DNA from: an uncultured Clostridium sp.
Lineage (GTDB): Bacteria > Bacillota > Clostridia > Clostridiales > Clostridiaceae
Direction: 5' to 3'
NCBI GenBank assembly: GCA_937927335.1
Contig: CALBDU010000091.1
Span: forward strand, 1-64,000
DNA: 64,000 nt
Below are positions 52,027 to 61,216 of this stretch, piece by piece. The translations under genes and the position numbers were made by a program. The notes beneath the pieces were generated by a model. The model was not told the DNA's origin and did no database searches. It saw only the letters and a program-made list of their open reading frames with translations. The first letter of the stretch is position 1. The number at the start of each line of letters is the position of its first letter.

Positions 52027-52121
52027 TAATATTACCTCCTTGGTTTTTACCTCCATTGCCCTAAATACAGAGAACCATTTAGGCACCACACTGTAAAACA
52101 GGCAATGTGTGAATTTCTACC
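52027..52121 (-). promoter_or_regulatory. Structured rpsB leader
   Basis: The leader RNA can form a hairpin CCTAAAT/ATTTAGG (52060-52083), enclosed by a longer stem CATTGCC/GGCAATG (52101-52107 with 52054-52060). The enclosing stem ends near a GGAGG. Autoregulation by S2 through the rpsB leader is known in other bacteria; that it applies here is inferred. Confidence 0.45.
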
Positions 52122-52127
52122 GTTGAT

Positions 52128-52156
52128 AGTATATCACAAACAATCCTTCTGTTCAA
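52128..52156 (-). promoter_or_regulatory. rpsB-tsf promoter
   Basis: -35 TTGAAC (52151-52156) and -10 TATACT (52128-52133) with a 17-bp spacer. Confidence 0.8.
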
Positions 52157-52184
52157 CAAAAAAATTAATATTTATTGTTTCTTA

Positions 52185-52209
52185 ATAAAAAAAGGATGCA
52201 ATGCATCCT
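52185..52209 (-). terminator. Terminator after codY
   Basis: Stem AGGATGCA/TGCATCCT followed on the minus strand by seven Ts; it overlaps the codY stop codon. Confidence 0.75.
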
Positions 52210-52984
52210 ATTTTATCTTTTTCAACTCGTCTATAAGCTTTTCATTTAATATTCTTATATGGGTTCCCTTCATTCCAAGGGATCTTGATTCGATAACTCC
52301 AGCACTTTCAAACTTTCTCAAGGCATTAACTATAACTGATCTGGTTATGCCAACTTTGTCTGCAATCTTGGATGCCACAAGCAATCCTTCTGTTCCATCC
52401 AGTTCGTTGAAAATGTGCTCTACAGCTTCAAGCTCAGAATAGGATAATGTACCGATTGCCAACTGCACTACTGCCTTTTTCCTTGCCTCTTCCTCTATTT
52501 CATCATGCTTGGATCTCAATATTTCAAGACCGATGATAGTAGCACTATATTCTGCAAGCACTATATCTTCATCAGTAAATTCTTCATCAAATTTTGCAAG
52601 AAGAAGAGTTCCCAGCCTTTCACGATTGCCATTAATAGGAACAATTGTTGTAAGCTTTGTGTTTATGGTGCAGTCCATGGATTCATCCAGTACACAATGC
52701 CCATCATTAGCAAGATTTGCGATAGTTTCATGTATGTTTAAAAGCTTTGTGTTATAGAATTCTGGAAAACGCATGTCCTTAAGAACTCTTTGCTTTATTA
52801 CATCACATTCGAAGCTGGATGCGAAACTATAACCCAGAACTTTACCCTTTCTGCTCATAATATACACGTTACATGATAAAACATTACTCAAAAGGCTGCA
52901 TATATCGTCAAATACCACTGGTTCTGTACCAGATTTTTGAAGTATTTTGTTAAGCATTCTTGTTTTACTTAATAAAGATGTCAT
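52208..52984 (-). CDS. codY: GTP-sensing transcriptional repressor CodY
   Basis: A global nutritional regulator responding to GTP and branched-chain amino acids. The N-terminal GAF domain covers about 1-155. The C-terminal winged helix has ASKIADKVGITRSVIVNALRK, the highly conserved DNA-binding helix. At 258 residues it is full length. Two tandem promoters precede it. Its own terminator separates it from rpsB. Confidence 0.97.
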   Translation of the reverse strand: MTSLLSKTRMLNKILQKSGTEPVVFDDICSLLSNVLSCNVYIMSRKGKVLGYSFASSFECDVIKQRVLKDMRFPEFYNTKLLNIHETIANLANDGHCVLDESMDCTINTKLTTIVPINGNRERLGTLLLAKFDEEFTDEDIVLAEYSATIIGLEILRSKHDEIEEEARKKAVVQLAIGTLSYSELEAVEHIFNELDGTEGLLVASKIADKVGITRSVIVNALRKFESAGVIESRSLGMKGTHIRILNEKLIDELKKIK

Positions 52985-53002
52985 TTACGTACCTCCAATA
53001 TT

Positions 53003-53031
53003 ATTATATAGATATTATTATATTTTGACAA
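53003..53031 (-). promoter_or_regulatory. codY promoter, proximal
   Basis: -35 TTGTCA (53026-53031) and -10 TATAAT (53003-53008), 17-bp spacer. The -35 lies in a sequence that matches 11 of 15 positions of the CodY box. Confidence 0.7.
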
Positions 53032-53074
53032 TTTAGAGTATTTAAAATATTAAGAATTGTATCTTTCCTAAATA

Positions 53075-53103
53075 ATGATATCATAATATTGAAAGTATTT
53101 CAA
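53075..53103 (-). promoter_or_regulatory. codY promoter, distal
   Basis: -35 TTGAAA (53098-53103) and -10 TATCAT (53075-53080), 17-bp spacer. Confidence 0.55.
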
Positions 53104-53142
53104 CCATAATTATTAAACTTCGACATTAAATAATCAATTTAT

Positions 53143-55233
53143 CTATTTTTCAGTACTATTTTTATATTCTTTATATTTACATTCCTGATTTGAGCATTCC
53201 AAAAATTCACCTTTTGTTTTATTATACTTCTTCATCATAAAGCTGCCGCATGAAGGACATTTTTCATTGGTTGGCTCAAACCAGCTTACAAAATTGCAGT
53301 CTGGATAGTTGCTGCAGCCATAGAACTTTCTACCTTTACGGCTTTTCTTAACAAGCACCTTGCCGCCGCACTTTGGACATTCCACATCCAGCTCCTCTAC
53401 TATTGGCTTGGTATTCTTGCATTCAGGATATCCTGGACAGGCAAGGAAATCACCAAAGCGTCCGTGCTTTATCACCATGAATCTTCCGCAGTTTTCACAT
53501 TTTATGTCAGTAACCTTATCCTCTATGGTTACCTTGGCTATTTCTTTTTCAGCTATACTTATGGCTTCCTTAAGAGGCGAGAAGAATTCATCTACAACTT
53601 TGTTCCAGTTTTCTTTACCATCCTCTACATTGTCCAGTTTAGATTCCATATCAGCAGTAAACTCAAGGTCCACTATCTGCTTGAAATATTCGCTTAGTAT
53701 ATTATTTACTATTATACCAAGCTCCGTTGGCTTTAGGGTCTTCTTTTCCCTTTCAGTATACTTCCTATCCAGTAGCACTGATATGATTGGAGCATAGGTA
53801 CTTGGTCTGCCAATTCCATTTTCCTCCAGGGTCTTTACCAGTGAAGCTTCGGAAAATCTTGCAGGAGGCTGTGTAAAGTGTTGCTTTCCTTCAATTTTTT
53901 CATTTTTTAAAACTTCACCTTCTTTAAGCTCAGGTATATTTGTGTTTTCGCCTTCCTCTTCAGTTGAATACTCATATACCTTCATAAAGCCGTCAAATTT
54001 CATGATGGAGCCGCTAGCCTTTAAGCCATAATCCTGGTTTACAATATCTATAGATGTAACATCCATAATGCAGGAAGCCATTTGACTGGCTATAAACCTC
54101 TTCCATATAAGGGAATATAGCTTGTATTGATCATCCTTCAAGGAGTCTCTGACTCTTTCAGGGGTAATTTCAATGTTTGTCGGCCTTATAGCTTCATGGG
54201 CGTCCTGAGCTGATTTCTTGCTTTTAAAGATTCTTGGAGTTTCAGGAGCATAATTATCACCGAAGCTGCTTTTAATAAAGTCCAACGCATTTTTTTGAGC
54301 TTCCTCAGATATTCGTACGGAGTCTGTCCTCATGTAGGTTATAAGTCCCATAGTTCCATAGCCTTTTACATCAACACCTTCGTATAACTGCTGTGCAATG
54401 GACATGGTTCGTTTAGTGGAGAAGTTCATTTTTTTGTAGGCATCCTGCTGCAGTGTGCTTGTAGTAAAGGGTGGCAGAGGATTTTTACTCTTGGAGGATT
54501 TTTTTATTTTGCTGACTTTAAATTCTCCATTTTTAAGATCAGCAATAATTTTATCTGTGTCCTCCTTGTTTAGAATCTCTAATTTTTTACCTTTTAAGCT
54601 GTTAAGCTTAACAAGGAATGTTTTTTTATCTTTGCTTTTATGCATAGAGCATTCTACAGTCCAGTATTCCTTTTGAATAAAGCTGTTAATTTCTTCCTCC
54701 CTGTCACATATCATTCGTAGCGCAACTGATTGAACCCTTCCTGCGCTGAGACCCCATTTTACCTTGCTCCAAAGTATAGGGCTCACCTTATAGCCAACCA
54801 GTCTGTCTAATATCCTTCTGGCTTGCTGAGCATTAACCAAATTCACATTTATTTTTCTCGGAGCCTTTAATGCATTTTTAACTGCATTCTTAGTAATTTC
54901 ATGAAATTCAATTCTGCATTTTTTATCATTATCCAGCTTTAATATATGTGCCAGGTGCCAGGATATGGCCTCTCCTTCACGGTCAGGGTCTGTTGCAAGA
55001 AAAATCTGTTCACTTTTTTTAGCCTCTTTTTTTAATTTATCCAGCAGTTCTCCTTTTCCTCTGATTGTTATATATTTTGGATTATAATTATCCTCTATAT
55101 CAACGCCTAGCTGGCTTTTAGGAAGATCACGCACGTGTCCCATGGATGCCTCAACCACGTAATTTTTTCCAAGATATTTTTCTATGGTTTTAGCCTTCGC
55201 TGGTGATTCAACAATAACTAATTTTTGTCCCAT
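53143..55233 (-). CDS. topA: DNA topoisomerase I
   Basis: Relaxes negative supercoils. The TOPRIM domain (LVIVESPAKAKTIEKYLG, TDPDREGEAISWHL) is followed by the active-site tyrosine in LITYMRTDSVRIS at about residue 298. Three C4 zinc ribbons form the C-terminus (CENCGRFMVIK, CPKCGGKVLVK, CPSCGSFMMKK). It has 696 residues and follows dprA, the usual dprA-topA-codY order. Confidence 0.97.
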   Translation of the reverse strand: MGQKLVIVESPAKAKTIEKYLGKNYVVEASMGHVRDLPKSQLGVDIEDNYNPKYITIRGKGELLDKLKKEAKKSEQIFLATDPDREGEAISWHLAHILKLDNDKKCRIEFHEITKNAVKNALKAPRKINVNLVNAQQARRILDRLVGYKVSPILWSKVKWGLSAGRVQSVALRMICDREEEINSFIQKEYWTVECSMHKSKDKKTFLVKLNSLKGKKLEILNKEDTDKIIADLKNGEFKVSKIKKSSKSKNPLPPFTTSTLQQDAYKKMNFSTKRTMSIAQQLYEGVDVKGYGTMGLITYMRTDSVRISEEAQKNALDFIKSSFGDNYAPETPRIFKSKKSAQDAHEAIRPTNIEITPERVRDSLKDDQYKLYSLIWKRFIASQMASCIMDVTSIDIVNQDYGLKASGSIMKFDGFMKVYEYSTEEEGENTNIPELKEGEVLKNEKIEGKQHFTQPPARFSEASLVKTLEENGIGRPSTYAPIISVLLDRKYTEREKKTLKPTELGIIVNNILSEYFKQIVDLEFTADMESKLDNVEDGKENWNKVVDEFFSPLKEAISIAEKEIAKVTIEDKVTDIKCENCGRFMVIKHGRFGDFLACPGYPECKNTKPIVEELDVECPKCGGKVLVKKSRKGRKFYGCSNYPDCNFVSWFEPTNEKCPSCGSFMMKKYNKTKGEFLECSNQECKYKEYKNSTEK

Positions 55234-55278
55234 GTTATATTTCGTCCCCCCTGCTTTTATACGATATAAGTATCAACA

Positions 55279-56364
55279 TTAATTATTCGCAACTTTAATA
55301 TAATAATTTCCAGAAAGAGATAATATTTGATTGTCAAGCTGCAATTCAAATAATAACTCATATAATTGTTTAATGTCAATATGTGTTATGTTTATAATTT
55401 CATCTATATGTGCGGGTTTGTCAGTTAAAGCATTAAGGATTTTACTATGAAAGTCATCTGATTCCAAGGGTTTATTGATTTTTACAATGCCATAGTTCAT
55501 TTCCAGAAGTTCATAAACATCCTTCATTTCGGTAAATACATGAGCTCCATCATGAAGCAGTCTGTTGGTGCCTCTGCTGTTCTCTGAAAACAGTGAACCA
55601 GGAACAGCCATCACATCTTTTCCCTGATCCAGTGCCAGGTTAGCAGTGATCAGGGAGCCGCTTTTGCTTCCGGCTTCTACTATAATTACCAGGTCGCTGA
55701 GTCCGCTTATTATACGATTTCTTAGAGGAAAATTATAAAAATAGGGCCTGGTGCCTGGTGCAAATTCAGAAATTACACATCCAGACTGGAACATTTCCTG
55801 AAACAATTTATAATTTTCCTTAGGATAGATAATATCTATACCGCAGCCTAGTACTCCGCAGGTAAAGCCCTGGCTTTTAATGCAGGATTCATGTGCAGCA
55901 GCATCAATGCCTTTAGCCAAGCCGCTTATTACACTAACATTGTTTTCCGACAGTTCTTTTGCAATGGAGGCAGCTATGCTTTTTCCATAGGAGCTGCAGT
56001 TTCTGGAACCAACTATAGCAGCACTTTTTCGTATATTAAGCCTTTTTATGTCACCCCTGTAATAAATTATTGCAGGAGCATCCTCATAATATTTAATATT
56101 TTCAGGATAGGTGCTCTGGTTAAAGCTGATCATTTTAATATCATTCTTATATATCAATATTTTTAATTTTTCAATTAAATTTTTATCGTAGGAATTTTTC
56201 ATCAAGTTTTTAATTTTTATTTCATTTGTATCTCCTGAAATCATAAAGCTCTGATCCATTCCATAGTTGAATATATTCTCAGTGCTGCACATTTTTTTAA
56301 GCAGTTTTAATTTTATACTGTTGTTCAGCTTCAGAATACTAAACCAGATGTCATGTTCAATCAT
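55279..56364 (-). CDS. dprA: DNA-processing protein DprA
   Basis: Loads RecA on incoming single-stranded DNA during transformation. The Rossmann-like domain has AIVGSRNCSSYG, SGLAKGIDAAAHESC and GCGIDIIYPKEN, and a C-terminal winged helix is present (about 295-361). At 361 residues it is complete. The start overlaps the preceding editing protein gene by 4 bp. DprA occurs in many bacteria not known to be competent, so it does not prove transformation. Confidence 0.94.
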   Translation of the reverse strand: MIEHDIWFSILKLNNSIKLKLLKKMCSTENIFNYGMDQSFMISGDTNEIKIKNLMKNSYDKNLIEKLKILIYKNDIKMISFNQSTYPENIKYYEDAPAIIYYRGDIKRLNIRKSAAIVGSRNCSSYGKSIAASIAKELSENNVSVISGLAKGIDAAAHESCIKSQGFTCGVLGCGIDIIYPKENYKLFQEMFQSGCVISEFAPGTRPYFYNFPLRNRIISGLSDLVIIVEAGSKSGSLITANLALDQGKDVMAVPGSLFSENSRGTNRLLHDGAHVFTEMKDVYELLEMNYGIVKINKPLESDDFHSKILNALTDKPAHIDEIINITHIDIKQLYELLFELQLDNQILSLSGNYYIKVANN

Positions 56365-57536
56365 TGGCCGGTTACCTTGGTAATGAGCAAATCTGAAAAT
56401 TCCTTCAGGTCAGCAGTATTCTGGAAGGTTCCCTGGGCTCTTTTTGCATCCCCGCCGCCTTTACCACCAAAGTCCTTTATGTTTAATCTGAATATTTCAC
56501 CAAGATTCATATTTGAGTAACCATTGTGGTTAGCAATAATTTTCCTGTCATTTTCAGAGACTCCTATAAATATTATGTTTTTCTTTATAACCTCCTCTGA
56601 AATCATTTGAACTTCGTCAAAATCCCTGTCCTCATATTCTTTATATATTATTTCATCCTTGAATCTCGAAATTAAATCCAAGCCTTCTGATTGAGCAGTT
56701 TTTTTCTTTATTTGCTGCAATTTTTTCGTTAGTTCAGCTATCTTCTCATTTTGTGAAAGATATTTTTCTTCTAGTTTGTTTTCTTCAGTTGCAGATATTC
56801 TCACTAAAGAGGATATGATACTATGCTTATTGCCGTAATCTGCCAATGCCCTTTTTCCGCATTTAAAATATACTCTGTTCATTCCTTTGTGTTTTTCAAT
56901 TTTTATTATCTTTACTATACCTACCTCACCGGTGGTTTTCAGGTGTGTTCCGCAGCAGGCACACATATCAGAACCTTCCATATTAACAATTCTTATCAGC
57001 TCATCATTTACTTTCAGCTGAGTTCTTAAAGGCATGGCCTGAGCCTCATCTCTCTTAACAAAAAAATTGCTTATATTAGTATTTTTGTATATATAATTAT
57101 TTGCCTCCAATTCAGCTGTCCTTTCCATATCCTCTGAAATCTCTGGAAGATCTATATCTATGGTGGTGTATTCATCTCCCAGATGAAAGCCCTTATTAAC
57201 ACCATTGAACTTTTTTAAGAATGCAGCAGAAAGCAAATGTTCTCCTGTATGCTGCTGCATCAAATCATATCTTCTTTCAAAATCCAGTTTGCAGTGTACA
57301 AAGCTGCTGTTTGGAGCTTTAGAGACTTCATTGTAAATAGTACCATCCTTTTCGAAAACCCTTATTATTTCCGCATCATCAATAAAGCCATGGTCACAGG
57401 GCTGACCACCTCCCTCAGGATAAAAGAGGGAGTCCTCAAGAATAAGCAGAATTTTATTTCCATTTTCAATAACCTGCTTTATATTGGTGTCACATTCCTT
57501 TTGGTATTGATCTTCATAAAATATTTTTCTGGTCAA
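56361..57536 (-). CDS. Alanyl-tRNA editing protein AlaX-like with DHHA1 domain
   Basis: A free-standing relative of the AlaRS editing domain. Zinc-site residues are in QQHTGEHLLSAAF (HxxxH) and CACCGTHLKTTGEVG. A coiled-coil linker (about 235-275) leads to a DHHA1 domain ending GGKGGGDAKRAQGTF. It probably hydrolyses Ser- or Gly-tRNA(Ala). It has 391 residues (long AlaX form). It lies between comM and dprA, a position I do not know as universal. Confidence 0.85.
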   Translation of the reverse strand: MTRKIFYEDQYQKECDTNIKQVIENGNKILLILEDSLFYPEGGGQPCDHGFIDDAEIIRVFEKDGTIYNEVSKAPNSSFVHCKLDFERRYDLMQQHTGEHLLSAAFLKKFNGVNKGFHLGDEYTTIDIDLPEISEDMERTAELEANNYIYKNTNISNFFVKRDEAQAMPLRTQLKVNDELIRIVNMEGSDMCACCGTHLKTTGEVGIVKIIKIEKHKGMNRVYFKCGKRALADYGNKHSIISSLVRISATEENKLEEKYLSQNEKIAELTKKLQQIKKKTAQSEGLDLISRFKDEIIYKEYEDRDFDEVQMISEEVIKKNIIFIGVSENDRKIIANHNGYSNMNLGEIFRLNIKDFGGKGGGDAKRAQGTFQNTADLKEFSDLLITKVTGQ

Positions 57537-57547
57537 AATATCATCTC

Positions 57548-59065
57548 CTATATTATTTCTTCATTAATATACTTTCTGTATTGAAGGGCCTCAATTATAT
57601 CTGATGCAGATATCTCATCCCTGGTGCATAAATCTGCAATTGTTCTTGATACCATAAGTATCCTGCCATAAGAGCGTGTACTTATGCCGTATCTGTTGTA
57701 TACCTTCTCCATAAGGCCAGCTGCCTTTGGATTAAGATGACAGAATTTTTTTATGAGGCTGGTGTCCATTTGTGAGTTTAATGTTAAACCGTAGTCAGAT
57801 AATCTTTCCCTTTGGATTTTTCGGGCAGTTTCAACTCTCCTTCGAATACTTTCAGAATTATCGCACTTGTTATTATATTTTATTTCATTATAAGGCACAG
57901 AGTTTACAAATGTAAACATATCTATTCTATCAAGGAGAGGCTTGGAAATCCTTGAACCATATCTTTTTATGTCGTAACTGCTGCATGTGCACTGCCTATT
58001 ACTTCCATAAAACCCGCAAAGACACGGATTCATGGAAGCTACCAGCATTATGTCAGCGGGATATTCCACTGTGCCCCCAGCCCTGGAAATTAATATTTTT
58101 CTATCCTCTAAAGGCTGTCTTAATACCTCAAGAACATTTCTTCTAAACTCAGGCAGCTCATCCAGATATAGTACTCCGTTATGTGCCAGTGATATTTCTC
58201 CTGGCATAAGATTATTGCCTCCACCTGCCAGAGCTACAGCTGAAATTGTATGGTGGGGGGCTCTAAAGGGCCTGGCGCTAACAAGCTTAGAGCAATTTGC
58301 TATATTTTTAGACACACTATAAATTCTTGTAACCTCCAATGCTTCATCATAGGTCGGCATAGGCAGTATCCCGGGAATTCTCCTGGCCAGCATGGTTTTT
58401 CCAGACCCTGCCGGACCGAACATAATGAGGTTATGTCCTCCTGCAGCAGCCAGCTCAATGCATCTCTTTGCGCTTTCCTGGCCTGCAACATCACTGAAAT
58501 CTCCATGGATATGTGGCTGGAAGCTGCTTTCATTATTATTATAGGGCACTTTGTTTTTATATTTAGCAAACTCAATTACTTCTCCGAGGCTGTTAAATGA
58601 AAAAATCCTGGTGCCTTTTACAATAGAACATTCTATTTCATTTTCAACAGGTACAATAAAATTATAAATATTTTTATTTTTGCCTTCTAGTGTTATTGGT
58701 ATTGCGCCGGTTATCCTTCTAAGCTCTCCGGATAGTGAAAGTTCTCCCATGAACAAATACTGATTTTGATTCTTGAAATAAATTTGCTTTGATGCAATCA
58801 GTATGCCCATTGCAATAGGCAGGTCAAAGTGGGAACCCTCTTTCCTCAGGTCAGCCGGTGCTAAATTTACAGTTATTCTGCATATTGGAAACTTATAGCC
58901 GGTATTAATAATTGCAGATCGAACTCTTTCCTTGGATTCCTTCACTGAGGTGGCTGCCAGACCTACAATATTAAAACAGGGAAGGCCGGTTCCTATGTCC
59001 ACTTCAACTGAAATGAGCCTGCCTTCTATTCCTGAAAATGATGCCGTTAGTACTTTTATTGCCAA
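57548..59065 (-). CDS. comM: YifB/ComM-family AAA+ Mg-chelatase-like ATPase
   Basis: A 505-residue helicase-like ATPase. The N-terminal domain starts LTASFSGIEGRLISVEVDIGTGLP. The AAA+ core has Walker A GPAGSGKTMLA and Walker B GVLYLDELPEF, and the C-terminal domain ends in SYGRILMVSRTIADL. ComM promotes branch migration in transformation of Vibrio and others. It is next to dprA, consistent with a DNA-uptake or repair role. It diverges from yraN. Confidence 0.92.
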   Translation of the reverse strand: MAIKVLTASFSGIEGRLISVEVDIGTGLPCFNIVGLAATSVKESKERVRSAIINTGYKFPICRITVNLAPADLRKEGSHFDLPIAMGILIASKQIYFKNQNQYLFMGELSLSGELRRITGAIPITLEGKNKNIYNFIVPVENEIECSIVKGTRIFSFNSLGEVIEFAKYKNKVPYNNNESSFQPHIHGDFSDVAGQESAKRCIELAAAGGHNLIMFGPAGSGKTMLARRIPGILPMPTYDEALEVTRIYSVSKNIANCSKLVSARPFRAPHHTISAVALAGGGNNLMPGEISLAHNGVLYLDELPEFRRNVLEVLRQPLEDRKILISRAGGTVEYPADIMLVASMNPCLCGFYGSNRQCTCSSYDIKRYGSRISKPLLDRIDMFTFVNSVPYNEIKYNNKCDNSESIRRRVETARKIQRERLSDYGLTLNSQMDTSLIKKFCHLNPKAAGLMEKVYNRYGISTRSYGRILMVSRTIADLCTRDEISASDIIEALQYRKYINEEII

Positions 59066-59112
59066 ATAATCACCTCATTAAATAATTGACAAATTTACTG
59101 TTAATATTCATG

Positions 59113-59141
59113 TTTACAAATTAATTTATTACTGTTAAAAT
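59113..59141 (+). promoter_or_regulatory. yraN promoter
   Basis: -35 TTTACA (59113-59118) and -10 TAAAAT (59136-59141), 17-bp spacer. Confidence 0.65.
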
Positions 59142-59169
59142 AAGTTAATTTAACTTAAAGGGTGATTAA

Positions 59170-59535
59170 ATGGATTGTTCAAAACAGGAAACCGGCCTGA
59201 TTGGAGAAAATATATCAGAACGATATTTAATAAAGGAAGGTTATAAAGTTGTTGAAAGAAATTTCAGGTGCAGACTTGGGGAGATAGATATTATTGCAAG
59301 GCGGGAAAATTGTTTATGTTTTGTTGAGGTAAAAACCAGGCGTGGTTATTTATTTGGAAGACCTTGCGAAGCGGTAAATTATATTAAACAAAAACGAATA
59401 TGTAGAATTGCTGAGTTTTATATACAAAAGAATAAATTATTCAATTTCAACATAAGGTTTGATGTTATTGAAGTGGTATTAACTGGGGAGAAGGGTTATT
59501 CCTTAAGGTACATTAAGAATGCATTCCAAACCTAA
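59170..59535 (+). CDS. yraN: UPF0102 family protein YraN
   Basis: A 121-residue restriction-endonuclease-like fold protein: GENISERYLIKEGYKVVERNFRCRLGEIDIIAR, then the nuclease-type FVEVKTRRG. The acidic D-ExK pattern (GEIDII and VEVK) is retained. The function is unknown. It is the only rightward gene in the right 54 kb apart from the Cys-rich gene, and it converges with rnhB. Confidence 0.9.
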   Translation: MDCSKQETGLIGENISERYLIKEGYKVVERNFRCRLGEIDIIARRENCLCFVEVKTRRGYLFGRPCEAVNYIKQKRICRIAEFYIQKNKLFNFNIRFDVIEVVLTGEKGYSLRYIKNAFQT

Positions 59536-59560
59536 AGGCAGCAGGATTATCTGCTGCCTT
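59535..59560. terminator. Bidirectional hairpin between yraN and rnhB
   Basis: A perfect 10-bp stem AAGGCAGCAG/CTGCTGCCTT with a 6-nt loop. The rnhB stop codon lies in the loop and the yraN stop at its base. T-runs are weak. Confidence 0.65.
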
Positions 59561-60347
59561 CCAATATATTGCTTAAAAAGCTTAGCCTATGTATATCTGT
59601 TATGCCGTATTTTCTAATTGCCTCAACATGTTCAGCAGTTCCATAGCCTGCATTATTTTCAAAGCCGTAGCTGCTGTAGGTTTTAGAGAATTCTTTCATT
59701 AAATTATCTCTGTAAACTTTGGCAATTATGGATGCACTGGCAACACTGGCACTTTTTGAGTCACCTTTTATTACAAATTTATTTTCAATTTTAGTGCCTT
59801 TAATGGCATATCCGTCGGATATAATAAAATCCGGCCTTATTTCAAGCATTTCAGAAGCATTTTTTAATACTTCGTTGTTGCACCAGGCTATGCCGTTTCT
59901 ATCTATGACCTTATTTGATATTTCGCATATATTCCAGCAAAGGGCTTTACTCTTAATTATCTCGGAAAGCTCTTCACGAAGCTTTGCAGAAAGTTTTTTG
60001 GAATCCTTAATTCCTAAAATAATATCATTTTTTTTCAGGGCATCTGGATTCAGTATTACTGCAGCAGCCACAATGGGACCCGCCAAAGGGCCTCTTCCTA
60101 CTTCGTCAACTCCAGCCTTGAAGCTAAAATTGCCAAAAGAATCATCAAATTCATAAAGCCGTGTTACTCTTTCAATTTCTAAATTCCGTTTTTCAATGAA
60201 TTTTACCAGGGTATTAACTGCTGAAATCACATTTTTTCTTTGGTCATCCTTTAATTTGTGGATTAGCTCCTGGGCATCCTTATAACTGGATTTTTCTTTT
60301 ACCACATCAATTTTGGCTTTTATATCCTTATAGCTTAAGTTTTCCAT
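59547..60347 (-). CDS. rnhB: Ribonuclease HII
   Basis: Cuts RNA in RNA-DNA hybrids, including single ribonucleotides. The catalytic DE of GVDEVGRGPLAGPIV and the later DSKKLSAKLRE and SDGYAIKG are present. At 266 residues it has the N-terminal extension common in Firmicutes. It lies 2 bp after rbgA. Confidence 0.95.
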   Translation of the reverse strand: MENLSYKDIKAKIDVVKEKSSYKDAQELIHKLKDDQRKNVISAVNTLVKFIEKRNLEIERVTRLYEFDDSFGNFSFKAGVDEVGRGPLAGPIVAAAVILNPDALKKNDIILGIKDSKKLSAKLREELSEIIKSKALCWNICEISNKVIDRNGIAWCNNEVLKNASEMLEIRPDFIISDGYAIKGTKIENKFVIKGDSKSASVASASIIAKVYRDNLMKEFSKTYSSYGFENNAGYGTAEHVEAIRKYGITDIHRLSFLSNILEGSR

Positions 60348-60349
60348 AT

Positions 60350-61201
60350 TTACTCCTTTTCCGGAGTTTCAAAGGAAATTTTGCCAAGCTTTCCGCCTCT
60401 GAGTTCATCTAAAAGCATTACGGCAACTCTATTGTAGTCAATATTTCCGCCTGATATCACCGCTCCTCTTTTTACTCCAATCTTATTCAGATTTTCCAGT
60501 GGATCCTCACTTAAATCGGCCAATTTATATCTGTTCATAAGGTTTTCAGGATATTTCTCTGCCAGCACAGTTACCAGTTTGACAGACAATTCCTCAATAT
60601 CCATAATTTCATCCTTTATAGCCCCAGTAAAAGCCAGATTAAGCTGAGTTTCCTCACTTTCAAGCTTAGGCCATAGAATACCTGGTGTATCCATAAGCTC
60701 AATACCAAGCTTAGTTTTTATCCATTGTCTGCTTCTTGTAACCCCAGGCCTATCTCCTGTTTTTGCAATGGCATTTTTGGCAAGCTTGTTAATGAATGAG
60801 GATTTGCCTACATTAGGGATACCAATTACCATAACCCTGTCAGTGATATTCTGAATGCCCTTTAACTTAAGTCTCTGATGCTTTTCTGCCAAAAGCTCAT
60901 TTATCATAGGCTTGATATTTTTCAATCCCTCACCGCTTATACTGTTTACAGCTAAAGCTTTAACATTAGAGCTTGTAAGGTGTTTAATCCATCTATCCGT
61001 TACCTTGCCTTCTGCCAGATCGCATTTGTTAAGCAGGATTATTCTTGGCTTTTGACCGCATAGATCATCTACCTCAGGATTGCTGCTTGATCTAGCTATT
61101 CTTGCATCACGTATTTCAATAACTGCATCCACTAGCTTAAGATTTTCTTTTATTTCTCTCCTGGTTTTTGCCATATGGCCAGGGAACCAATTAATTGCCA
61201 T
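60350..61201 (-). CDS. rbgA: Ribosome biogenesis GTPase RbgA (YlqF)
   Basis: A circularly permuted GTPase needed for late 50S assembly. The motif order is G4 NKCDLAEG first, then G1 GIPNVGKSSFINKLA, then G3 DTPGILWPK, which is diagnostic of the permuted family. The N-terminus INWFPGHMAKTRREI is typical. It has 283 residues and is flanked by lepB and rnhB, as in Bacillus. Confidence 0.95.
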   Translation of the reverse strand: MAINWFPGHMAKTRREIKENLKLVDAVIEIRDARIARSSSNPEVDDLCGQKPRIILLNKCDLAEGKVTDRWIKHLTSSNVKALAVNSISGEGLKNIKPMINELLAEKHQRLKLKGIQNITDRVMVIGIPNVGKSSFINKLAKNAIAKTGDRPGVTRSRQWIKTKLGIELMDTPGILWPKLESEETQLNLAFTGAIKDEIMDIEELSVKLVTVLAEKYPENLMNRYKLADLSEDPLENLNKIGVKRGAVISGGNIDYNRVAVMLLDELRGGKLGKISFETPEKE

Positions 61202-61216
61202 AAAAATTCACTCCAA

